A stretch of DNA of 50,121 bases, taken from positions 1 through 50,121 of the forward strand of contig CBDBJK010000006.1 in the NCBI GenBank assembly GCA_965206395.1, written 5' to 3'. The stretch is from CBDBJK01 sp965206395. GTDB lineage: Bacteria > Chloroflexota > Dehalococcoidia > Lucifugimonadales > CATOSD01. This document shows positions 14,602 to 24,391 of this stretch, piece by piece (positions within the stretch are counted from its first letter, which is position 1; every line of letters begins with the position of its first letter). The translations under genes were made by a program, and so were the position numbers. The notes under the pieces were generated by a model. The model searched no databases. It was not told the DNA's origin and saw only the letters and a list, made by a program, of their open reading frames with translations.

Positions 14602-17193
14602 ATGCCTACATCCAATGCGGTCATGTTGCCAGCCAGCGTGCGGCCTGTCAGATATCGGCTGACCCTCGAACCCAATCTGAGCGATTTCACCTTCGGAGGG
14701 GAAGAGTCTATTGACATCGAGGTGCTTGAGCCTACCTCAAAGGTCGTCCTCAATTCGGCAGAAATCGCCGTCCAGTCGTGCAAGTTGACGCTTGCCGATG
14801 GCAGCGCCGTAACACTTCAAAGCATCTCCCTTGACGAGTCCGAGGAGACGGTCACATTCGAGTTTGGCTCGACGATACCGACTGGCCCTGCGCAGCTCGA
14901 CATCGAGTTCACGGGAGAGCTGAATGACAGGCTGCACGGCTTCTATCGCAGTGCTTACACCGATGTCGACGGCAACGAGCGATATATGGCGGCAACTCAG
15001 TTCGAGTCTACCGACGCTCGCCGCGCCTTCCCCTGCTGGGACGAGCCTGCGCTGAAGGCTACCTTCGACGTTACGCTCAAGATTCCTGCAGACCTGGTCG
15101 CTATATCAAACATGCCGATCGTCAGCGAGACCGAGGAGCAAGCAGGCGCGAAGGCTGTCCATTTCGCCGAGTCGCCAATAATGTCCACGTACCTCCTGGT
15201 CTTTATCGTCGGCGATTTGAAAGCTGTCGAACAGGAGGCCGACGGTGGCACTCTGATTCGCATCTGGGCGATTCGCGGAAAAGAGGAACAGGGCCGCTTT
15301 GCACTTGAGACCTCGGTAAGGCTCCTGACCTACTTCAACGACTATTTTGGCATCCCCTTCCCTCTCCCGAAGCTCGACCACCTCGCCATACCGGACTTCG
15401 CCGCCGGAGCGATGGAGAACTGGGGCGCGATAACCTATCGGGAGACAACGCTGCTGGTCGACCCTGAGAATAGCTCGGCAGTGACGAAACAGCTTGTAGC
15501 TGCGGTCATATCGCACGAGATGGCCCACATGTGGTTCGGCGACCTGGTAACGATGGCCTGGTGGAACGACCTGTGGCTCAACGAGAGCTTCGCCTCATGG
15601 ATGGGCGACAAAGCAATAGACAACCTGTTCCCTGAATGGGAGATGTGGACCCAGTTCCTCACAGCGGACACAAACACCGCTCTGAGCCTCGATGGTCTGA
15701 AAAGCTCTCATCCCATTGAGCAAGAGGTCAACAACCCTGCCGAGATAGGCGAGTTGTTCGACGCCATTAGTTATAGCAAGGGCGGCTCGATATTACGTAT
15801 GCTGGAGACCTTCCTGGGCGCGGATGCGTTCCAGAAGGGACTGCATCAATACCTCACCGCCAACCAGTATGCCAACGCTCGAACCGAAGACCTCTGGAAC
15901 GCCCTGGGGGACGCCTCCGGCCAACCCGTCGCCACGATCATGGACACCTGGGTCAAGCAGGTCGGCTACCCTGTGCTGGACGTACAAGTCGACCGACAAG
16001 ACGAAGGCATAGAAGTTAGCTTCTCACAGAGCAGGTTCGTGTACGAGGACATTATCGGCGAGCAGGAACCGGACGATTCCTTGTGGCAAGTGCCTGTCAG
16101 CGCCAGAACAGCAAGCGACGCCAAGCCAGTCTCGACGTTAATGGAGGGGTCACAGGCGAGTATGCGCCTGACGCCTGCCTCGACAGACGAGTGGATCAAA
16201 GTCAATCCGCTACAGACCGGGTTCTACCGCGTAAAGTACCCTGGCGATGAGCTAGCCAAACTGACCTCTCCTATTCGTGACCTCACGCTGCCCACCAATG
16301 ACCGACTAGGAATCCAGAACGACGCCTACGCTCTTGCGAAGGCAGGTCATATCCCAGCAACCGATTTTCTAAAGTTAGCCGACGCATACAAAAACGAGAC
16401 GGACGCCTCGGTGTGCTCCGACCTCGCGTCGAACCTGGGAGGAATGGACAGGCTTCTCTGGGATGCGCCTTTTTACGACAAGTTCCAGGAGTACGCCCTG
16501 AGCATCTTCCAGCCTATAGGCCAACGTATAGGCTGGGACGCCGGGCCAGATGAGGGACACCTGGACGCTTTGCTCCGCAGCACGGTACTTGCGCAGCTTG
16601 GCAGCTACGAAGATGTGGCTACTCTAAACGAGGCGAGCCGTCGTTTCGAGTGGTACGCCGATGACTCTGCTAAAGTGCGCCCTGACATTCGCGGCCTCGT
16701 GTTCCAACTAGCGGCGAAGCAAGGCAGTGGCTCAACTTACGAGACGATGTGGGACATCGAACGAAGAGTTGCGTCGCAGGAAGAGAAGGTACGCCTTCTC
16801 GTCGCCCTGACGCAGTTCGAACAGCCCGGCCTTCTACGAGAGACGCTTGAGAAGTCGCTTTCTGACGACGTACGTGCGCAAGACACTATAACGATGGTTG
16901 TCTGGGCAGCGTCAAACAAAATTGGACGCGATCTTACCTGGGAGTTCGTCAAGGACAATTGGGCCGAGTTCGACCGACGTTACGGCAAAGGCGGCTTCCA
17001 AATAATGCGTCTGGTGTCTATTACGTCGAGGTTTTCGACACCGGAAAAGCGCGAAGATGTCGAGCGTTTCTTTCAGGACAATCCGACGCCCTCAGCCGAC
17101 ATGAGCATCAGGCAATCGCTGGAGCGCATCCGGCTCAACGTCGCGTGGCTGGAGCGAAACGGAAGCGAGCTTGCGGCGTGGTTCGGAGGATAG
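14602..17193 (+). CDS. pepN: M1 family zinc aminopeptidase
   Basis: An 863-residue enzyme, normal length for ERAP/PepN-type aminopeptidases, with AAGGA before ATG. The exopeptidase motif GAMEN is at 269-273 and the zinc site HEMAHMW at 305-311, with the third ligand Glu328 in LNESFA; Glu306 is the catalytic base and Tyr391 (AISYSKGG) the likely transition-state Tyr. The N-terminal beta domain (VRPVRYRLTLEPNLSDFTFGG), catalytic domain and C-terminal ERAP1-like helical domain (FYRVKYPGDELAKL) are in standard order. No signal peptide is visible, so it is probably cytoplasmic and trims N-terminal residues from peptides. The symbol is generic; the closest subfamily was not determined. Confidence 0.93.
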   Translation: MPTSNAVMLPASVRPVRYRLTLEPNLSDFTFGGEESIDIEVLEPTSKVVLNSAEIAVQSCKLTLADGSAVTLQSISLDESEETVTFEFGSTIPTGPAQLDIEFTGELNDRLHGFYRSAYTDVDGNERYMAATQFESTDARRAFPCWDEPALKATFDVTLKIPADLVAISNMPIVSETEEQAGAKAVHFAESPIMSTYLLVFIVGDLKAVEQEADGGTLIRIWAIRGKEEQGRFALETSVRLLTYFNDYFGIPFPLPKLDHLAIPDFAAGAMENWGAITYRETTLLVDPENSSAVTKQLVAAVISHEMAHMWFGDLVTMAWWNDLWLNESFASWMGDKAIDNLFPEWEMWTQFLTADTNTALSLDGLKSSHPIEQEVNNPAEIGELFDAISYSKGGSILRMLETFLGADAFQKGLHQYLTANQYANARTEDLWNALGDASGQPVATIMDTWVKQVGYPVLDVQVDRQDEGIEVSFSQSRFVYEDIIGEQEPDDSLWQVPVSARTASDAKPVSTLMEGSQASMRLTPASTDEWIKVNPLQTGFYRVKYPGDELAKLTSPIRDLTLPTNDRLGIQNDAYALAKAGHIPATDFLKLADAYKNETDASVCSDLASNLGGMDRLLWDAPFYDKFQEYALSIFQPIGQRIGWDAGPDEGHLDALLRSTVLAQLGSYEDVATLNEASRRFEWYADDSAKVRPDIRGLVFQLAAKQGSGSTYETMWDIERRVASQEEKVRLLVALTQFEQPGLLRETLEKSLSDDVRAQDTITMVVWAASNKIGRDLTWEFVKDNWAEFDRRYGKGGFQIMRLVSITSRFSTPEKREDVERFFQDNPTPSADMSIRQSLERIRLNVAWLERNGSELAAWFGG

Positions 17194-17219
17194 TATCTTG
17201 ACCAGCGTAGAGTAAGGCT

Positions 17220-18218
17220 CTATGCAGCCTTTCGAGCAACCGCTATGCTCTCTCCGCTAGGTAGAACGACGCGCTCAAAACCTTGAAAACCCGCTTCGGT
17301 GAGCCAGTCCCGGTGCTCCCGTTCGGTGTAGGCTTGGCCTTCGTCAAAAACATTCGAGAAGAATAAATTCATCCCAAGTGTTTCCAGGGGTGTGATGCGT
17401 GTATCGTCGATGATCTGGCCCAAGATATATATCGTGCCGCCCGGCTTGATGACCTTGCTGACGTTCAAAATGGCACGCCTCGCGTCGTCTGCGGAAAGCA
17501 CCTGAATAAAGTTCCTCAAGACCACCACATCAAAGGAACCCTCTAGGGACTCATTCACAACATCGGCTGTCATAACATGGACTCGATCGGCGACTTTAGA
17601 CTCCGACACGATGCGTTTTGCGAGCGGCGTCACCGTAGGGAGGTCTACCACCGTGGCTCGTAGGTGAGGATAGGTTTCGGCAACCAGAATACTAAGATAC
17701 CCTGCACTCCCACCGACATCCAAGAGAGTCTGGTAGGATGAAAAATCATACCTTTCTAGAAGATCACGACCTGATGCTACAGTTTCCGTTTCCCTGCCTC
17801 GAGCAAGTGCTTCCACTCGTTCTACCGACATAGTCGTAAAGTCGATCTTTGCCTGTGGCACTCCGGTTTGTATGGTCTCTACAGTCTTCATCACTCCCTG
17901 CCATCGCGTCCATATGGATTGGTGCCTCCCGCCCTCGTAAGTCGTCTTTCCACGTACCAGAAATTGATCGGCTTCGGGCGTATTGGAAAAGAGGTCACCT
18001 TCCAGCATCAACAACTCTGCGGCTACCAGGGCATAGAGCAAGGGTCTCAGCTTGTCGGAACCCACGCCGAGAGCCTCGGCAACCTGCTCGGTGCTCATCG
18101 GGCCATCTCTGAGTGGGGTAAACAAGTCAAGCTGCATGCCCGCTAGCATTGCAAAGGATGGATATACTGCACTTGCGAGCTTATCAATGGTCTCCGGCCT
18201 GGGCGCTGAACTTGTCAT
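17220..18218 (-). CDS. Class I SAM-dependent O-methyltransferase (acetylserotonin-type)
   Basis: About 332 residues from ATG 18218, chosen for AAAGGAG eight bases upstream. The N-terminal winged-helix dimerisation domain (LDLFTPLRDGPMSTEQVAEALGV) is followed by the Rossmann methyltransferase domain: motif I LLDVGGSAGYLS, ATVVDLPTVTPLAK, FDVVVLRNFIQVLSADDARR and KPGGTIYILGQI. This is the layout of hydroxyindole/caffeate-type O-methyltransferases. The catalytic His of that family is replaced in the RNFIQVL segment by Asn-Phe, so small-molecule C- or N-methylation cannot be ruled out. Downstream of the split DUF5678 gene on the same strand. Confidence 0.85.
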   Translation of the reverse strand: MTSSAPRPETIDKLASAVYPSFAMLAGMQLDLFTPLRDGPMSTEQVAEALGVGSDKLRPLLYALVAAELLMLEGDLFSNTPEADQFLVRGKTTYEGGRHQSIWTRWQGVMKTVETIQTGVPQAKIDFTTMSVERVEALARGRETETVASGRDLLERYDFSSYQTLLDVGGSAGYLSILVAETYPHLRATVVDLPTVTPLAKRIVSESKVADRVHVMTADVVNESLEGSFDVVVLRNFIQVLSADDARRAILNVSKVIKPGGTIYILGQIIDDTRITPLETLGMNLFFSNVFDEGQAYTEREHRDWLTEAGFQGFERVVLPSGESIAVARKAA

Positions 18219-18398
18219 GTTGATGTCTCCTTTCCAAAGATGCAACCCGCAGATAGATAGCCTCGTATCATAGAATGAATAGTTCCTCTTGATGAGTTAG
18301 GTGTCTCAAAACCACTCGCTCCGTAGGAACACCTCTTTCCCCAAGCTCATCAAGAAGCTGGTAAACATCTGAGGCATGTCCTACCACTTTCCCCTTTA

Positions 18399-19597
18399 GG
18401 GATGCTCTGAATAAGTCCCGATGGCTTGTGGGATAGTAAAATAGGGCCAAGGCCTGAAGACGGGGGAGGAGAGGCAATGAACCAGCCGACGTTTGCGGAC
18501 TTGGACTACGAGAGCAAGAAGCGAAAGACTCGCCGGGAGAAGTTCCTTGAGCGCATGGATGGACTGATCCCTTGGGAAGAGTTGGAAGAGCGCATTCGAC
18601 CGTTCTATCCCAAGGCCGGTCGTGGTCGGCGGCCCTACGAGTTATCGGTGATGCTACGGATACACTGCGTGCAGTTGTTTTACAACCTGAGCGACCCTGG
18701 GATGGAGGACATGCTCTATGAGGTCGAATCGGTGAGGCGGTTCGTAGGGCTGAGACTGCCTGGGCCGCTGCCGGACGAGACGACGATTCTGAACTTCCGC
18801 CACCTGCTGGAAGAGCATGAGTTGGGCGCGGGTCTGTTCGAGGAGATCAACCGCTATCTGGAGTCCAAGGGTCTCCGTCTTCAGGAGGGGACGATAGTGG
18901 ACGCGAGCATCATAGCGGCGCCCTCATCGACGAAGAATCGGGCTAAAGAGCGCGACCCAGAGATGCACCAGACGAAGAAGGGTAACGAGTGGCACTTCGG
19001 GATGAAGGTGCACATCGGTGTGGACTCGCAGACGGGAGTGGTGCACAGCATGACCACGACATCTGCGAACGTGCATGACCTGACTGAGTTGCCCCGGTTG
19101 CTGCACGGTGGGGAGTCCTCAGGTGTGGGGAGATGCTGGGTATCAGGGAGTTGACAAGAGGCCGGGGAACCGGGGCTTGGACGTGGAGTGGCAGGTGGCG
19201 ATGAGGCCCGGCCAGCGTCGGAAGCTGGAGCCTGGGAGCCCTGAGGCGGTGTCGGAGAAGCGCAAAGCGTCGGTCAGAGCTAAGGTGGAGCATCCGTTCC
19301 TGTACATCAAGCGGCACTTCGGCTACGCCAAGGTCCGCTACAGGGGGCTGTCCAAGAACACGCAGCGGCTGATGACGCTGCTGGGGTTTGCCAACTTGAT
19401 GAGGGCCGAACAGTACCTGGCGGCGTGAGACCTTGTATAAGTGCGCCCAAAATCAGGGCTAAGGGCGGCGAAAGGCCCTGTCAGGGCCGGTTGTAGGCCG
19501 ACAATAACCCTCACCACGGTGCCATGAGGCAATTTAACGCCCCCAAAACCACTCCGGTCAACTCGGCCCAGCCTGAAGCCGATTGTTCAGAGCATCC
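18399..19597 (+). mobile_element. IS5 family element inside the DUF5678 gene
   Basis: Inverted ends GGGATGCTCTGAATAAG (from 18399) and the complement of ATTGTTCAGAGCATCC (to 19597) match in nearly every position, and TTA is duplicated on both sides (18396-18398, 19598-19600). Length about 1.2 kb with one transposase gene. It interrupts the minus-strand DUF5678 gene. Confidence 0.85.
18477..19428 (+). pseudogene. IS5-family transposase with one frameshift
   Basis: From ATG 18477 after GGAGGAGAGG, the frame reads MNQPTFADLDYESKKRKTRR, GRGRRPYELSVMLRIHCVQ and TIVDASIIAAPSSTKN (first Asp of the DDE triad), then FGMKVHIGVDSQTG. Near 19108-19125 the coherent protein moves to the next frame (QVWGDAGYQGVDKR, second Asp) and ends KVEHPFLYIKRHFGYAKVRYRGL (Glu). 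A single-base indel in the GGTGGGGAG region explains the break. Because the position is inside a conserved catalytic block rather than at a homopolymer slip site, I read it as inactivation. Confidence 0.75.
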
Positions 19598-19845
19598 TTA
19601 GGACAGCAACCCACTGTTCAGGATACTGATTCAGCAGTTCCTCTCGATGGGTTTCTGAGTATTCAATATCCCTCTGAAACTGGCCGAATTCTACTTGCTG
19701 CTCGTTCACACCGCCTCCTGTAAATGTGATTGGCACGTCTTTCATGTTCTATTTCTTTGTACCATGCTGAGAGAATAAGTCAAGTAGACCGTCAGTCAGA
19801 CTCCCTCCTGCTATTGGACAGAATATGTATTGCGCACAGCGAGTA

Positions 19846-21186
19846 TTATTTCCCCTCATAGACCTCTTCTGAGAGGCGTTGGTCTTGCAGGGCGAGGTAT
19901 TGGGCCTTGGTCATGTTGGATGGATATCTGGCAAGCACCTCTTTGCCCTTCTCCGCGTCGCCGTACAGCAGGTCGATGACAGACATCGCCATAGCTTTGG
20001 CCGGATTGATGACCGCCTGCTCGTAGTCCTGAATAACGTAGTCGGTGCCATGTCCTGATCCTGTAGCGGCCTTCGTATAGGGATGCACGACTGGCATTAT
20101 CTGGCTGAGGTCTCCCATGTCTGTCGAGCCGCCTCGGTTTCTGTCGCTTGGATGCGTCCCAACCTCCGCCGCGCCGACAAGCTGGGTCGCGTTGCCCTTG
20201 AAGGTTTCCATTAGAATCTCGTTGTTCACCATCGGCAGGTAGCCCGGAATGGTGACGATTTCGACATTCGCGCCCATTGCCAACGCGCCAGCGCGAAGGC
20301 AGCGGTCCATCTTCATGTTGGCGTCAGCGATTACCTCGGTGTTCCTTCCTCGCACGCGGCCTTCGTATCTGACATCGGCTGGTATCGAGTTGACGGCGAC
20401 GCCGCCTTGAGTCAGGATGCCATGATATCTGATGGTGTCCTCATTCTTCAACGTCTCCCTCTGCGTGTTCAGGGCGTTCAACGCAATCATCGCCGCCTGA
20501 AGCGCGTTTATGCCCTGGTCGGGAGCGCCGCCCGCGTGGGATGCCTTTCCTATGAACTTGATGTACTTAACTACGTGACCGTTGCTCGTACCGCCGATTG
20601 CGAACTTGGCTTCCTCATTTGTGGACGCGGTATGCACCATCATCGCCATGTCTACGTCGTCGAAAGCGCCCAGCCGGATGAACTCTTGCTTGCCTGCCAT
20701 CAGACCGAGCTTGCCTTCCTTGTGCAGATTCCAGCGATACTCAACGTCGATGAATTCCTCGGCTGGCAGGGCCATCAGGGCAATATTGCCAGCGAGAGCC
20801 TCTCTAACCTCTGGCACCATAAGTCCGACTGCCGCGCCAATCATCATGCCAATCTGACAGTGATGGCCGCAGGCGTGGGCCGCGCCAGTCTCAGGGTCGG
20901 CGTGGGCGTGGTCGAGGACTCTGAGGGAGTCTAGCTCTCCGATGATGGCTACCGTTGGCCCAGGTTTCCCGCCCTGCAAGCGGCCCTTGATGCCGGTGAG
21001 CGCGATGCCGCTTTCATGATCTATTCCAAGCTCGCTCAGCTTCTCGCTCACGAATCGGGCAGTCTTGTATTCATGAAAGCCTGGCTCAGGATTGTCCAGT
21101 ATGGTCTTAGAGATATTGATTAGCCATTCGCTGCGCTCGTCGATGGCCGCCTGTACCCTGGCCTTCAAGTCTTCGATGCTCGGCAT
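19846..21186 (-). CDS. M20 family amidohydrolase/peptidase, copy 2
   Basis: A 446-residue cytoplasmic metallohydrolase with AGGAGG five bases before ATG. Metal-binding motifs are in order: GELDSL near residue 87, HACGHHCQIGMM near 107-118, the PAEEF Glu pair near 150, and the C-terminal GGSTDMGDLSQIMP / GSGHGTDY region. A lid domain (HVVKYIKFIGKASHAGGAPDQGINALQA) lies between. It resembles AbgB/IAA-amino-acid hydrolases, which split amide bonds of acyl- or aminobenzoyl-amino acids; the substrate here is unknown. It lies 103 nt downstream of a close paralogue and follows it in the same direction, so the pair may be co-transcribed; a two-subunit AbgAB-like enzyme is possible. Confidence 0.9.
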   Translation of the reverse strand: MPSIEDLKARVQAAIDERSEWLINISKTILDNPEPGFHEYKTARFVSEKLSELGIDHESGIALTGIKGRLQGGKPGPTVAIIGELDSLRVLDHAHADPETGAAHACGHHCQIGMMIGAAVGLMVPEVREALAGNIALMALPAEEFIDVEYRWNLHKEGKLGLMAGKQEFIRLGAFDDVDMAMMVHTASTNEEAKFAIGGTSNGHVVKYIKFIGKASHAGGAPDQGINALQAAMIALNALNTQRETLKNEDTIRYHGILTQGGVAVNSIPADVRYEGRVRGRNTEVIADANMKMDRCLRAGALAMGANVEIVTIPGYLPMVNNEILMETFKGNATQLVGAAEVGTHPSDRNRGGSTDMGDLSQIMPVVHPYTKAATGSGHGTDYVIQDYEQAVINPAKAMAMSVIDLLYGDAEKGKEVLARYPSNMTKAQYLALQDQRLSEEVYEGK

Positions 21187-21289
21187 ATCGCCCTCCTGCT
21201 TACTGGCTAGTATGAAATTAGAATGTGATATGCTACCCTAAAAGAGGAATTTCACTGCTCCATATCAGGAATGGCAACCCTCATGAAAT

Positions 21290-22618
21290 TCACTCGGTGT
21301 ATGTGTTTTCGCTGAACATGCTTCTCATCAGCGAGAGGTATTCTTGCTTGTTCATGGGAGCTTTATAATTGCCTTTGATTTCGTTTGCACGCCGCCCGCC
21401 GTCCGCGAGCAGGTTTATTACGGTCATAGCCATCGCCTTCGCACCGGTTAGCACGCCCATCTCGTAGTCCTGCACCACGTAGTCGTTGCCGTGACCATTG
21501 CCCGTCGCGGCAACAACGTAAGGATGGATGACTGGCATAAGCTGTGACACGTCGCCCATGTCTGTCGAGCCTGTGCGATGCCTCAGTCTGACGATGTTTT
21601 CCTCACCGACTAGTGCAGCGGCGTTTGCGCGGTAGGTGGCAAGCATCCCCTCATCGCTCTGGATGGGCATGTATCCGGGCAGCGTGGTAATATCGACGCT
21701 TCCGCCTACAGACATCGCGCCCGCCCTCAGAGCGCGGTCAACCTTTTCACTGGCAGAAAGGAACGCCTCGACGGACCTGCCCCGGACGTAGGTCTCCATG
21801 CGAACGTCGGCTGGCACGGAGCTTACGGCGACACCGCCCTGAGTGATGATGGGATGGATGCGAATCGTGTCGTAATCGCGGTAGGTCTCGCGTTGGGCGT
21901 GGATGGCTGACAGAGCGATCATGGCTGCGTTCAATGCGTTGATGCCATTGTGGGGCGCTCCGCCCGCGTGGGAGGCACGACCATTGAACTGTATCCGCTT
22001 GGCCACGATACCGTTGTTCGTACCACCAAACGCAATCTTGCCCTCGTCCGGGTTACTCGACGTATGGGTCATCATAGCCAGGTCTACGTCATCGAGCGCG
22101 CCTAGTCGAATGAATTCGGGCTTCCCGCCGAGAAACTCGATCTTGCCCTGCCTGCGAAGCTCGTCGCGGTACTCGACCTCGATGTATTCCTCGGCAGGAA
22201 CCGCAATCAATGCGACCCGGCCTGCCAGATTTTCCATCACACCAGCCGCCTTGAGGCCAAGGGCCACTCCCAGCATCATTCCGATCTGGCAATGATGGCC
22301 GCAGGCGTGAGCGGCGCTGGTAACCGGGTCGGTGTGAGGATGCCCGATAACTTTGAGCGAATCAAGCTCGCCCATGACGGCGATGGTCGGCCCGGACGTT
22401 CCGCCGTCTAGCATACCTTTCAGACCTGTGATGCCGATCCCATCCTGGTATGGGATGCCGAACTCACGAAACTTCTCGGCCACCAGGCGGGAGGTCTTTT
22501 CCTCGCGAAAACCAGGTTCCGGATTTTCCAGTATAGTTTTGGCAACTCGGATAAGTTCGTCACCTCGACGGTCAATCTCGGCCCGCGCGCGCGCTTTGAG
22601 TTCCTCTGTCGTTGGCAT
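21290..22618 (-). CDS. M20 family amidohydrolase/peptidase, copy 1
   Basis: A 442-residue paralogue of the next gene downstream, with the same motifs: GELDSLKVIG, HACGHHCQIGMMLGV, PAEEYIEVEY, SHAGGAPHNGINALNA, TGSTDMGDVSQLMP and GNGHGNDYVVQDYE. AGGAG lies five bases before ATG 22618. The two proteins align over their whole length without domain changes, so this is a tandem duplication that has been kept, either for different substrates or as subunits of one enzyme. No signal peptide is visible. Confidence 0.9.
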   Translation of the reverse strand: MPTTEELKARARAEIDRRGDELIRVAKTILENPEPGFREEKTSRLVAEKFREFGIPYQDGIGITGLKGMLDGGTSGPTIAVMGELDSLKVIGHPHTDPVTSAAHACGHHCQIGMMLGVALGLKAAGVMENLAGRVALIAVPAEEYIEVEYRDELRRQGKIEFLGGKPEFIRLGALDDVDLAMMTHTSSNPDEGKIAFGGTNNGIVAKRIQFNGRASHAGGAPHNGINALNAAMIALSAIHAQRETYRDYDTIRIHPIITQGGVAVSSVPADVRMETYVRGRSVEAFLSASEKVDRALRAGAMSVGGSVDITTLPGYMPIQSDEGMLATYRANAAALVGEENIVRLRHRTGSTDMGDVSQLMPVIHPYVVAATGNGHGNDYVVQDYEMGVLTGAKAMAMTVINLLADGGRRANEIKGNYKAPMNKQEYLSLMRSMFSENTYTE

Positions 22619-22639
22619 AGCGGCTCCTGCTTGATGTTA

Positions 22640-23196
22640 TAGCTTGGCTTCATGTTATTTGACGGCCCGATTCTACCAGAGCATCGGAAGGCTGGCTAGT
22701 GCTTCGTGATTCTGGTGGTGGTGGCGAGAAATGCTTGGGCATGATGCGGGCATAGGCAGTCGCGAAGTGCCAGGCACCGTCATCCCATCGTTAAAAGGAA
22801 CCGACCGCTACTATTTCGCGGGAAATAACTGTCTAAAGGAGCTTGTCAAACGCGGCGTTATACTACGACGCTTCGGTCGGGATTCGGGACCATCGGCCTA
22901 CGAAAGGGAGATGCGCTGGCGCGCCGAAGGGCGGGAAATGGCTAAGACGGCAGAAGCAACATGTCCTACGGAAGACAACCATGCAACTCCGGAAAGGTCA
23001 GTCGCGGATACTGAAGCTGCCCCCAAGCAAGGCCCTCCCGATCTGTTTCCTACGATTATCATAACCCAGGATTCCGAGTACCTTCAGGCTTTCGTATGCA
23101 TTATTACAACCCCTGGCACTTTAAGCTTCTGGGGATGGGCTAAGGAGGCTCGGTACGAGGAGGTGTGGCGGAGAGGCGGGGAGCGTGGATTGCAAT
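22640..23196. other. Gene-free stretch
   Basis: A frame at 22731-23201 is open but ends inside the neighbouring IS, has no ribosome-binding site and no recognisable motif. I see no RNA gene or strong hairpin. Confidence 0.4.
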
Positions 23197-23198
23197 TA

Positions 23199-24091
23199 TA
23201 GTCATTCCAGATAATATACATACGATCTCACGATTTCGTCGATTGTGGTGTCGGCAGGAAGAAACTGCCTTCGTCTTTTCATGATTGCAAAGTCCTGTTC
23301 GATTGGATTGAAGTCTGGCGAGTACGGCGGCAGAAAGAGGAGAGTGTGTCCAGCTTGCTCAATAATTTGCCTTGTTGCAGCGGTCTTGTGAAAGGTTGCA
23401 TTGTCCATGATTAACGTTGAGCTTTGGGCCAGTTCTTTGAACAAGTGGCTCTGGAGCCAGTAGTTGAACAAGGTAGCGTTGGTGCTGCCTTCGAACAGGA
23501 TAGGAGCGAGCAGCCTTTTGCCCTGTTTGGCAGAGATCAGGCTGGTGCGAGGACGCCTTTTGCCACTGCGTTCACCGTATACCTTCTTCCCCCGAAGACC
23601 CCAACCATGCGCTCTGTGAGTTGTGCGCTCAAATCCACTCTCATCCAGATACACTATGTGCTCACTTCCTTTGTCCTTGACAACCTGGCGCAGTGTCCTC
23701 AGATACTCGATACGCTTTTCATGGTTTCTCTCGCTGTAGCGCATCGCTTTTTTTGTGCGTCAACTCCATCTTACGCATCATTGACCACACAGCGTTGATA
23801 TGCACCCCGAATACTTCAGCACGCTCTCTCAGTAAAGCATCAGGATAAAGTCGTACGTGCCGACGCAACGCCTCTTTGTCTATCTTGCGATGCCTCAGTG
23901 ATTGAACTTTTGGTGCGAGGTCTTCACGCTTACACCAGTCGTTGACGCACCACAGGCTGACCTCAAAGCGACGTGATGCCTTCGTCTTGCTTCCACCTTC
24001 GTTTACAAAGCCAACCACTCTTTTCCTCAAGTCCATGCTGTAAGTCATAATGTCGTTGATCATACCATATGGTTATAAAGTGGATTGACTA
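23199..24091 (-). mobile_element. IS630 family element of the ISY100/ISSoc type
   Basis: An 893-bp element flanked by TA (23197-23198 and 24092-24093). The ends TAGTCATTCCAGATAATATA and the complement of TTATAAAGTGGATTGACTA match at most positions. It is a different IS630 subgroup from the three 1.25-kb copies. Confidence 0.75.
23202..24063 (-). CDS. ISY100-like transposase in two overlapping frames
   Basis: OrfA (24063 down to about 23719) contains the paired HTH (MDLRKRVVGFVNEGGSKTKASRRFEVS, LRERAEVFGVHINAVW). OrfB (to 23202) has the DDE core: VYLDESGFERTTHRAHGWGLRG, TLIMDNATFHK and LPPYSPDFNPIEQDFAIMKR. They meet at an A7 run (23748-23754 on the minus strand) in LTHKK / AMRYSERN. Productive fusion needs a shift there, as in Tc1-like bacterial elements that use slippage; a plain one-base indel is the alternative. 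Catalytic residues are intact. Confidence 0.75.
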
Positions 24092-24391
24092 TAGAAAAGG
24101 TCAGGCAGGAACGACAAGATGCTCTAGGCCTCTGCATTTTCAGGGCTTGGGACGATGCGTGCTCCAAGCTACCACTTGGAGATCAGTCGCTTCAACTATT
24201 GAAAGCCACTGATGGTACTCTTCTGGGTCTGAGCGGACTTGATGCTCTTATCTCGACGCTCAAACTTATTGGAACGAGCAACGCTGTTCATCCACTCATC
24301 TCGACTCTGAGGAGCGGAAATCTGACCGACAATCAGGCTGATCTTAGAATTTGATCAGGCGCTTTGAGTCTATGAGCAAGGAGGTAACGAC

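Larger units (their letters stand above)
18268..19709 (-). pseudogene. DUF5678-type small protein gene split by an IS5-family insertion
   Basis: Two halves flank the IS. Upstream (minus strand) the frame from GTG 19709, with AGGAGG four bases before it, gives VNEQQVEFGQFQRD ... HREELLNQYPEQWVAVL; downstream it gives KGKVVGHASDVYQLLDELGE to HQEELFIL and a stop at 18268. Joining them across a single TTA/TAA target restores VAVLKGKVVGHASD without a gap, a 79-residue protein matching the DUF5678 pattern (YPGQWVAV...GxVVAH...). The family often appears beside proteases and regulators; its role is unclear. An ATG at 19745 is an alternative start. Confidence 0.8.

Noticed and set aside
22731..23201. 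Open frame of 156 codons
   Set aside because: No ribosome-binding site, no motif, runs into an IS end.
24085..24354. Open frame of 89 codons before the reductive-dehalogenase-like gene
   Set aside because: Its start lies in the end of the neighbouring IS and no family or ribosome-binding site is evident; a fusion artefact is likelier.
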